Origin: Microbaculum marinum
GTDB lineage: Bacteria > Pseudomonadota > Alphaproteobacteria > Rhizobiales > Tepidamorphaceae
Assembly: GCF_042646165.1 (NCBI RefSeq)
Contig: NZ_JBHRTC010000002.1
Reading direction: 5' to 3' (one strand)
DNA: 56,484 nucleotides
In this document: positions 50,866 through 56,484 of the stretch, in pieces
How the letters are laid out: every line of letters begins with the position of its first letter
Numbering within the stretch: the stretch's first letter is position 1
Translations under genes and position numbers: made by a program
The notes under the pieces: generated by a model
What the model was told of the DNA's origin: nothing
The model's database searches: none
Seen by the model: only the letters and a program-made list of their open reading frames with translations

Positions 50866-50984
50866 TATATTGGCTTTATGCCGCGATTCGTTTTTGCGCA
50901 GCGAAGAGATACCTCCCGGGCAGCGGATCCCGGTCCAACCGCAGCGCCATGTCGCGAGGCCGGCCTTTGCCGGCCCGTTTTCGT
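50866..50984 (+). ncRNA. Possible CtrA-controlled small RNA or ybjN leader
   Basis: A near-perfect -10, TATATT (50866-50871), stands 43 nt downstream of the CtrA-type box without a -35, as expected for an activated promoter. Transcription would start near 50878. A terminator-like stem, GGCCGGC (50958-50964) with GCCGGCC (50969-50975) and a trailing GTTTTC, closes a unit of about 105 nt. It contains ACCTCCC, an anti-Shine-Dalgarno motif common in alphaproteobacterial small RNAs. The alternative is a long leader for ybjN. Confidence 0.35.
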
Positions 50985-51050
50985 TCATTCTCCCGGTTCA
51001 GGCCGGCGGATGCGCTTCACCTCCCCAAGCTCAGCCACGAGGAGCAGGCC

Positions 51051-51551
51051 ATGACACTCGTCGTCGAATTCCAGACCGAACGCCTGATCAATCCCGTAGA
51101 TACCATCGAGCAGATCGCGGCGGTGAACGACTGGGCCTTCGACCGTTCGGGCGACCATGAAATAACCATCTCCGTCGCTGGCAACTGGACCGACTACCAC
51201 ATCTCCTTCACGTGGATGGACGACCTGGAGGCGCTGCATCTGGCCTGCGCCTTCGACCTGAAGGTGCCCGACGTGCGCAGGCGCGAGGTGGTCGACCTGA
51301 TGGCGCGGATCAACGAGCAACTGTGGATCGGCCATTTCGACCTATGGGCGCAGGAGGGCGTCGTGATCTTCCGGCATGCCCTGCCGCTTGCCGGCACCGA
51401 GACCAGCCCGCGCCAGTGCGAGGCACTGCTGGATGCCGCGGTCGATACCTGCGAGCGCTATTTCCAGGCCTACCAGTTCGTGGTCTGGGCCGGAAAGACG
51501 GCCGAAGAGGCGATCGAGTCGGCCCTGTTCGAGACGGCGGGCGAGGCGTGA
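51051..51551 (+). CDS. YbjN-domain protein
   Basis: A 166-residue protein of the YbjN family, a type III secretion chaperone-like fold often linked to motility and envelope control. The region NPVDTIEQIAAVNDWAFDRSGDHEITISVAGNWTDYHISFTWMDDLEALHLACAFDLKVP is characteristic. ATG 51051 has GAGGAGCAGG upstream. The stop overlaps the proC GTG by three bases (GTGA), so the two are co-translated. A CtrA-type box lies about 230 nt upstream. Confidence 0.9.
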   Translation: MTLVVEFQTERLINPVDTIEQIAAVNDWAFDRSGDHEITISVAGNWTDYHISFTWMDDLEALHLACAFDLKVPDVRRREVVDLMARINEQLWIGHFDLWAQEGVVIFRHALPLAGTETSPRQCEALLDAAVDTCERYFQAYQFVVWAGKTAEEAIESALFETAGEA

Positions 51552-52369
51552 GCCTTCAGTCCATCGGTCCGGTCCTGCTGGTCGGGGCCGGCAAGATGGG
51601 CGGGGCGATGCTGGAGGGCTGGATCGACCGGGGCCTCCCGGCCGAACAGATCTGCGTCCTCGAACCCAATGCCGCCGCCGAATTGCGGGCAACCGCCTCC
51701 GGCCAGGGACTGCGCCTGAATCCCGAAAAGCCGAACGCGCCGCCGCCCAAGGTCGTCGTCCTGGCCGTAAAGCCGCAGGTGATGGACGACGTGTTGCAGG
51801 ACGTCGTGCGATACGTGCCCGAAGACGCGGTTGTCCTCTCGATCGCCGCCGGCAAGACCATCGCCAATATCGCCGCGCATCTGCCCAAGGGGCAGCCGAT
51901 CATCCGCACGATACCCAACACGCCCGCCGCAATCGGGCGCGGCATCACCGTGTGCGTGGCAAACGGCGTCGTCTCCGACGAACAGCGCGAGGCGGCCGGC
52001 GAGCTGCTCAGCGCCTGCGGCGAGGTGGCCTGGATCGAGGACGAGGGGCTGATGGACGCGGTCACGGCAGTGTCCGGGTCCGGGCCGGCCTACGTGTTCC
52101 TGCTGGCCGAGAGCCTGGCGGACGCCGGCGTCGCCGCAGGCCTTTCGCCGGAGCTTGCCCGGCGACTGGCGCTGGCCACGGTGTCGGGGGCCGGCGAGCT
52201 GCTGCGGGCGTCCGGCCTCGAGCCCGACGTGCTGCGCAAGAACGTCACCTCGCCGGGCGGCACGACGGAGGCTGCGCTGAAGGTGCTGATGGCGCCGGGC
52301 GCCATTCCCGATCTCATGAGGGAGGGCGTCGCGGCGGCGACCCGGCGCGGCAAGGAGCTGGCGGATTAG
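51548..52369 (+). CDS. proC: Pyrroline-5-carboxylate reductase
   Basis: Last enzyme of proline synthesis. The 273-residue protein has the dinucleotide loop LLVGAGKMGGAMLEGW, VVVLAVKPQVMDDVL, IRTIPNTPAAIGRGI, and the C-terminal signature VTAVSGSGPAYVFLLAESLADAGVAAGLSPELARRLA with NVTSPGGTTEAAL. The start is GTG 51548 overlapping the ybjN stop; any longer reading lies inside ybjN. It is full length and cytosolic. Confidence 0.97.
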   Translation: MSLQSIGPVLLVGAGKMGGAMLEGWIDRGLPAEQICVLEPNAAAELRATASGQGLRLNPEKPNAPPPKVVVLAVKPQVMDDVLQDVVRYVPEDAVVLSIAAGKTIANIAAHLPKGQPIIRTIPNTPAAIGRGITVCVANGVVSDEQREAAGELLSACGEVAWIEDEGLMDAVTAVSGSGPAYVFLLAESLADAGVAAGLSPELARRLALATVSGAGELLRASGLEPDVLRKNVTSPGGTTEAALKVLMAPGAIPDLMREGVAAATRRGKELAD

Positions 52370-52429
52370 CTTCCGCAGTCGGCGGTCGCGTGCGATGAAT
52401 AGCGGGCCGATGGCTGCGGGGGCAAACCG

Positions 52430-53056
52430 ATGATCGACCAATCGACGCTACTGACCTATCTCGCCGTCCTGCTCGGGTTCGTCTTCATCCCCGGCCCGGC
52501 TGTGCTGCTCACCCTTGCCCGGGCGACAAGCTCGGGTACGCGGGTCGGCCTTGCGACGGGAATGGGCATTGCTGTGGGGGATCTCCTCCATACCGCCATG
52601 ACCGCCCTCGGTCTCTCGGCCATCATCCTTGCCTCGGCGGTCGCCTTCAGTTTCGTGAAGTACCTGGGTGCGGCGTATCTGGTCTATCTCGGCCTACGTG
52701 CGATCCTCGACAGGTCGCACCTCGCGGTGGCGACCGCTCCACCTCTCGTGACATCGTCCCAGGCGTTCCGGCAGGCGGTGATCGCCGAAGTCCTGAACCC
52801 GAAATCGGCACTGTTCTTCCTGGCATTCCTGCCGCAGTTCGTGCGTCCGGAGAATGGGTCGGTGGCGCTGCAGCTCACGGTGCTCGGGGGACTCTTCGTC
52901 CTGATGGGACTGTTCAGCACGGTCGTGGTCGCGGTCTCCGCAGGCGGCGTCGGCCGCATTCTGCGCCGCAACCCGGCCATCCTGCGGTGGCAGGGCAAGG
53001 TGGTGGGAACGATATACTGCGCCCTCGGTGTGCGGTTGGCCCTGCAGGATCGATAG
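52430..53056 (+). CDS. LysE/RhtB-family amino-acid exporter
   Basis: A 208-residue membrane protein with the six-helix pattern of LysE transporters. The family marks FIPGPAVLLTLARATSSGTRVGLATGMGIAVGDLLHT and EVLNPKSALFFLAFLPQFV are present. It exports an amino acid or homoserine lactone; the substrate cannot be told. ATG 52430 has GGGGG upstream. It follows proC with a 60-bp gap on the same strand and may share its transcript. Confidence 0.9.
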   Translation: MIDQSTLLTYLAVLLGFVFIPGPAVLLTLARATSSGTRVGLATGMGIAVGDLLHTAMTALGLSAIILASAVAFSFVKYLGAAYLVYLGLRAILDRSHLAVATAPPLVTSSQAFRQAVIAEVLNPKSALFFLAFLPQFVRPENGSVALQLTVLGGLFVLMGLFSTVVVAVSAGGVGRILRRNPAILRWQGKVVGTIYCALGVRLALQDR

Positions 53057-53179
53057 GGCCGGAAGATCGCCTTCGGGAGGGACTGCGGCGGCGGCCGTGT
53101 TGCCGCGCCGCCAGATTGCGCGTCTTCGCCGCCTTGCAGGTGGGTCCGCAGCGCTTATCTTCCAAACCGGAGGTGATCC

Positions 53180-53896
53180 ATGGCACGCAAGCCCGCCCAA
53201 AAGAACTCCGGCCCGAAGAAGATCGCCAGGGACAAGCGTCCCGATGCGATCGTCGACGCGGCGCTCGAACTGGCCGCAGAGCGGGCCTGGGAGGATGTCC
53301 GGCTGAGCGACATCGCCGAGCGCGTCGGTCTGTCGCTGTCGGAGCTGCGAGCGGAGTTCGACGGCAAGACCGGTATCCTCGCTGCCTTCACCCGCCGCAT
53401 CGACCAGGCGGTGCTCGACCGGATCGATCCGGACCTCGCCGGCGAGCCGCCACGCGAGCGGCTGTTCGACGTGCTGATGACCCGGTTCGACGTGCTGATG
53501 CCCTACCGGGACGCGGTGCGCTCGATCGTGCGCAGCTTCGAGCGGCGGCCCGGCGAACTGCTGACGTGGAACCCGATCGCCGTGCGCTCGATGACCTGGA
53601 TGCTGGAGGCCTCGGGCATCGACACCGGCGGACGCCTCGGCGCCGTGGCGACGCAGGGCCTGGCCATCGCCTTCGGCCGGACGGTGCGCGTCTGGCTGCG
53701 CGACGACGACGAGGGCATGGCGCGCACCATGGTGGAACTGGACCGCCGGCTGACCGAGGGCGAGCGCTGGATGCGCCGGCTCGACGGCCTGTCGGGCGTG
53801 GCGCGCGCCGTCGACCGGATGCGCCGCGGCAGGCGCCGGCGGCGCAGATACGAGGAGCCCGAGGCCGACGAGGAGGCCTACGGCACCGGCATCTGA
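53180..53896 (+). CDS. TetR/AcrR-like regulator (or COQ9-related helical protein)
   Basis: A 238-residue protein with a TetR-type N-terminal helix-turn-helix (DAIVDAALELAAERAWEDVRLSDIAERVGLSLSELRAEFDGKTGILAAF, about 22-70) and a helical ligand domain. The start is very well marked by GGAGGTGATCC, nearly the full anti-16S complement. An alanine/lysine-rich N-terminus and a strongly basic-then-acidic C-terminal tail (RRGRRRRRRYEEPEADEEAY) are unusual. The tail suggests an added protein or RNA contact. COQ9 shares a similar fold, so a non-regulatory role cannot be excluded. Ligand and targets unknown. Confidence 0.8.
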   Translation: MARKPAQKNSGPKKIARDKRPDAIVDAALELAAERAWEDVRLSDIAERVGLSLSELRAEFDGKTGILAAFTRRIDQAVLDRIDPDLAGEPPRERLFDVLMTRFDVLMPYRDAVRSIVRSFERRPGELLTWNPIAVRSMTWMLEASGIDTGGRLGAVATQGLAIAFGRTVRVWLRDDDEGMARTMVELDRRLTEGERWMRRLDGLSGVARAVDRMRRGRRRRRRYEEPEADEEAYGTGI

Positions 53897-53953
53897 GCTT
53901 GCCCTCGGCCGTAGCAGCGTGCTAGGCGCCGGTCGCGACCACAGGAGGGGGCG

Positions 53954-54307
53954 ATGAGCGGCGAACCGGGCGAAACGATCGGAATAGAGGATTTCCTGAA
54001 GGTCGACATCCGGGTCGGCACGATCGTCGAGGCCGAGCCCTATCCGGAGGCGCGCAAACCGGCCTACAAGCTGCGCATCGACTTCGGCCCGGAGATCGGC
54101 ATCAAGAAGACCTCCGCCCAGATCACCCGGCACTACACCGTCGAGGCGCTGGTCGGCGAGCAGGTGGCGGCGGTCGTCAACTTCCCGCCGCGCCAGATCG
54201 GCAAGTTCATGTCGGAGGTGCTGACGCTGGGCTTTCCCGACGAGCACGGCGAGGTGGTGCTGATCCAGCCCGGCCGGCCGGTGCCGAACGGCGGCCGCCT
54301 CTACTGA
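53954..54307 (+). CDS. csaA: tRNA-binding chaperone-like protein CsaA
   Basis: A 117-residue OB-fold protein of the EMAP-II/Arc1p type. It has the CsaA pattern DIRVGTIVEAEPYPEARKPAYKLRIDFGPEIGIKKTSAQIT and VVNFPPRQIGKFMSEVLTLGF. It binds tRNA and has been linked to protein export. ATG 53954 has CAGGAGGGGG upstream. It ends about 30 nt before the composite repeat copy B. Confidence 0.95.
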   Translation: MSGEPGETIGIEDFLKVDIRVGTIVEAEPYPEARKPAYKLRIDFGPEIGIKKTSAQITRHYTVEALVGEQVAAVVNFPPRQIGKFMSEVLTLGFPDEHGEVVLIQPGRPVPNGGRLY

Positions 54308-54337
54308 GGCACCCTCTGCCGAGTTCCCGAGCACGGA

Positions 54338-54543
54338 CCCCGCGTGACGATCCGCCGACGGCGTAGTGTTCTTGGCGGAGTGTGATCAGGTGCGGGCCGC
54401 CCTCCTGGTTCGAGACGCGCTCATGCGAGCGCTCCTCACCGTGAGGGCTCGTGGTGTGCCGCATGGACAAGCAGCACGGCGGCGGCGGCTTCGCCCGGGC
54501 TCAACGCCGGAGTCCCGCTTCCGCGGGACTGAGCGGAAGGGGG
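54338..54543 (-). repeat. Composite dispersed repeat, copy B
   Basis: The inverted counterpart of copy A (2295-2510), read on the minus strand in the same block order. The core ending GTGAG at 54445 contains GGTGAGGAGCGCTCG; a GTCCCGCGG / CCGCGGGAC hairpin corresponds to the hairpin of copy A. A short open frame at 54366-54662 on the plus strand is a by-product of the repeat and has no gene-like features. Its right end lies only 15 bases beyond the 3' end of the convergent MFS gene, so it may act as that gene's terminator. Confidence 0.85.
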
Positions 54544-54558
54544 CGTACGTAGCACGCG

Positions 54559-55755
54559 CTACCGGGTCGCCGGCTGCGGCTGTGCGAGCAGCGCGCGGAC
54601 GCCGCCCGGCAGCAGCCACGCCAGCACGAAGACCACCAGCATCGATCCCGACAGCACCATGAGCAGCGCCGTCGAGGATCCCGTGCGCTCGTAGAGCACC
54701 GAGATCAGCGGCACGATCGCCGAACTGACGCCGAGCGTCAGCAGGTACTGAAGCGAAAAGACGCGCGAGCGCCACTCGGCCGCGACGTAGCGGCCGATCA
54801 GCCAGGAGGCCACCGGGATCTCGCCGAAGACGGCGAGCATCAGCGGGATCGCGACGACGATCGCCAGCGGCCCGTAGACGTTTGCCAGCACGAAGAACAG
54901 CAGCGCCTGCAGGCCGGTCATGGCGACCATGATCGGCTTGCCGCCGATCCGGTCGAGCAGGCGGCCGACCGGGATCTGGGTGAAGGCGGCCGCCGCGAAC
55001 ACCAGCGAGGCATAGGCGCCGATCGCGGCGATGCCGCCGTCTCCCGACAGGGCCGCGGCGACGCGTTCCTCGAAGATCTTCGGCAGGGCGACGGTGATGC
55101 CGTTGAAGGCAATGCCGCCGAACAGGCTGGCGACGAGCACGATCACGAGCACGCGGACGCGGTCCGCCCTGCTGGCGTCGAGCACCTGCGCGCCACGGCG
55201 CGCGGCCGCCTCGTGGTTCTCGGCGGCAGGCAGCCGGAGAAATGCGAGCCCGGCCGCCGCCGTCAGCAGGCCCGGCGCGATGAAGGCCGCCCGCCAGCCG
55301 AGATAGCCGGCGATCAGCCCGGTGACGCCGGCGGCGGCGGCGACGCCGAGATTGCCGTAGACGCCGTTGACGCCGAGGGCCCGCCCGGTCCGGTTGGCCA
55401 GCCGCACCACCATCGCGGTGCCGACCGGGTGGTAGATGGAGGCGAAGGCGCCGATCGCGGTGAGGCCTGCGGCGAGCGTCAGCGGTCCCGTCGCAAGTCC
55501 GGTCGCCACCGACGACAGGCCGATGCCGACGAAGAAGATGGCCATCATCGGCCGGCCGCCCCAGCGGTCGCCGAGCCAGCCGGCGACCGGCGTGCCGAGC
55601 GCGAAGGCGACGAAGCCGGGCGTGCCGAGCGCCAGCGCCGCGCCGTAGGACATGTTCCAGGCCGGATGGATGGCCAGCACCGCGGTCGAAAAGATCAGCA
55701 GGAAATAGTGATCCAAGAAATGGGCGACGTTGACGAACAGCAGCGTGCGGCGCAT
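54559..55755 (-). CDS. Major facilitator superfamily transporter
   Basis: A 398-residue polytopic protein with about 12 helices and MFS motif A-like segments: AGWLGDRWGGRPMMAIF after helix 2 and GRLLDRIGGKPIMVAM in the second half. The substrate is not predictable; it looks like a drug or small-molecule exporter of the Fsr/NarK-like group. ATG 55755 (MRRTLLFVNVAHFLDHYFLL) is preferred; codons upstream code for a basic stretch unlike a transporter start. It is divergent from an AraC-type gene, which may regulate it. Confidence 0.85.
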   Translation of the reverse strand: MRRTLLFVNVAHFLDHYFLLIFSTAVLAIHPAWNMSYGAALALGTPGFVAFALGTPVAGWLGDRWGGRPMMAIFFVGIGLSSVATGLATGPLTLAAGLTAIGAFASIYHPVGTAMVVRLANRTGRALGVNGVYGNLGVAAAAGVTGLIAGYLGWRAAFIAPGLLTAAAGLAFLRLPAAENHEAAARRGAQVLDASRADRVRVLVIVLVASLFGGIAFNGITVALPKIFEERVAAALSGDGGIAAIGAYASLVFAAAAFTQIPVGRLLDRIGGKPIMVAMTGLQALLFFVLANVYGPLAIVVAIPLMLAVFGEIPVASWLIGRYVAAEWRSRVFSLQYLLTLGVSSAIVPLISVLYERTGSSTALLMVLSGSMLVVFVLAWLLPGGVRALLAQPQPATR

Positions 55756-55887
55756 TGCGGGCCTTCGGTCTGGTCCCCGCATGGCGGGGCGGCGTATCGG
55801 GCAAACATGGCGGCGGGGCATCGTGCCGACATCGTGCCCCGGGCTGTCGCAGTCTAGCGCCCGCCGCCGCTACACGCTTGCGCAGGA

Positions 55888-56484
55888 ATGCCGGTTAGTG
55901 TCGAATTCGTGCCAATGTCGGACCTGCCGGACATCGAGACCTTCGCCAGCGACTATCCCCGCGGCAGCGGCGTCGCGCCGCATGCCCACGATTTCGGCCA
56001 GGTCGCGTTCGCCCGCCGCGGCGTGATGCGCGTCGTCGCGCGGGGGGACGGCGGCAGGGTCGGCGACGGGCATGCCGAGACCAGGCGGGGCGGCGTCTGG
56101 GTGGTGCCGCCGGGCCGGGCGCTGTGGATCCCGGCGCGGGTGCCGCACGAGGTGCAGTGCCGCACCGAGGTCGCCATGCGGACGGTCTACCTGAGGGCGG
56201 ACCGGCGGCTGCCCTATCGCGACGCGCTGGCGGTGCTGGAGGTGACGCCGCTGCTGCGCGAGGTGATCCTGCGGCTGGTCGAGGGGCCGGTGATCGAGGG
56301 GCCGGCGGGCGGGGGTGAGCCGGGGGGCGACGACACGCGGCCCCACCTGGTGGCGCTGCTGGTGGCGGAACTGGGCGCCGCGCCGACGGTGCCGCTGCAC
56401 CTGCCGCAGCCGCGCGACCCGCGGCTGGAGCGGATCGTCGCCCGGCTGATGGCCGAGCCGGCGGCGCGCGGCACGCTCGAGGAC
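55888..56484 (+). CDS. AraC-type regulator, 5' part (cut by window edge)
   Basis: An open frame of 199 codons running off the window. The N-terminal cupin-like sensing domain (PHAHDFGQVAFARRGVMRVVARGDG, GGVWVVPPGRALWIPARVPHEVQCRTE) is typical of AraC proteins of the AraC_N/AraC_binding group. The region near the edge, DPRLERIVARLMAEPA, is the usual start of the first helix-turn-helix. The DNA-binding domain itself lies outside. ATG 55888 is weakly preceded by AGG; ATG 55915 (MSDLPDI) is an alternative. Divergent from the MFS gene. Confidence 0.85.
   Translation, partial: MPVSVEFVPMSDLPDIETFASDYPRGSGVAPHAHDFGQVAFARRGVMRVVARGDGGRVGDGHAETRRGGVWVVPPGRALWIPARVPHEVQCRTEVAMRTVYLRADRRLPYRDALAVLEVTPLLREVILRLVEGPVIEGPAGGGEPGGDDTRPHLVALLVAELGAAPTVPLHLPQPRDPRLERIVARLMAEPAARGTLED

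Noticed and set aside
50879..51053. A 57-codon frame ending at the ybjN start
   Set aside because: It would be leaderless and its sequence is low-complexity Arg/Pro/Ser; a small RNA or leader explains the region better.
54366..54662. A 98-codon plus-strand frame next to the MFS gene
   Set aside because: It is the translation of repeat copy B and continues antisense into the MFS gene.
1..56484. CRISPR arrays, prophage or insertion-sequence genes, tRNA or rRNA genes
   Set aside because: I looked for regularly spaced repeats, transposase or integrase motifs and cloverleaf signatures and saw none, though a tRNA cannot be fully excluded by eye.

Overview
The window is GC-rich, gene-dense chromosomal DNA from an alphaproteobacterium, probably near Hyphomicrobiales or Rhodospirillales; genus cannot be read from it. 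The evidence is a three-gene cytochrome bc1 operon, alphaproteobacterial small families (DUF6111- and DUF6460-type), a lgt/midA/pgeF/prs and rplY/pth/ychF housekeeping block, a TTAA-N7-TTAAC CtrA-type box, an Irr-type iron box before bacterioferritin, and a GGTGAGGAGCGC-type palindromic dispersed repeat. There is no prophage, transposase, CRISPR array, rRNA or recognisable tRNA. Most of the window is core genome.

Layout. 0.2-3.9 kb: cobalamin genes cobD and cobC are head to head with overlapping start codons. They are followed by a composite repeat, a cobalamin riboswitch and the cobalt transporter genes cbtB (58 aa) and cbtA. 4-9.3 kb: a YbaK deacylase, a soluble hybrid histidine kinase, a tail-anchored unknown protein, a metallophosphoesterase, a possible 34-aa small protein and a NUDIX enzyme. 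9.3-13.5 kb: glutathionyl-hydroquinone reductase with a divergent LysR regulator, then the iron-storage pair bfd and bfr, and a GNAT acetyltransferase.

13.5-24.3 kb: a tightly packed MoxR operon (MoxR ATPase, DUF58/VWA protein, BatA-DUF4159 membrane protein, second VWA/GATase-like membrane protein). Divergent from it are DUF1285, a CoA-type NUDIX enzyme, DUF6111 and the CCA-adding enzyme, with hemF converging. 24.6-34.6 kb: an ABC half-transporter, trmL, petABC (bc1 complex), an FMN reductase, a chromate transporter, an ionotropic-glutamate-receptor-like channel protein, an MTA phosphorylase and a DUF6460 protein. 34.7-38.1 kb: apt, then an HpcH/HpaI aldolase, a two-cupin protein and two translationally coupled MaoC-like hydratases, which look like a small catabolic module.

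38.1-53 kb: ychF-pth-rplY, then GST, SDR and VOC proteins. Next come prs, an unknown lipoprotein, an M24-fold protein lacking all canonical metal ligands, pgeF, midA and lgt. An unknown gene, cspA, ubiK, a CtrA-type box with a possible small RNA, ybjN and proC follow. 52.4-56.5 kb: a LysE exporter, a TetR-like regulator, csaA, the second, inverted copy of the composite repeat, an MFS transporter, and the 5' part of an AraC-type regulator cut by the window edge.

The most unusual items are the channel protein with an altered selectivity filter, the MoxR operon with split and degenerate VWA proteins, the M24 pseudo-metalloenzyme, the CtrA box with downstream promoter and terminator, the small ORF behind a hairpin at 8.6-8.7 kb, and the inverted composite repeats at the two ends.
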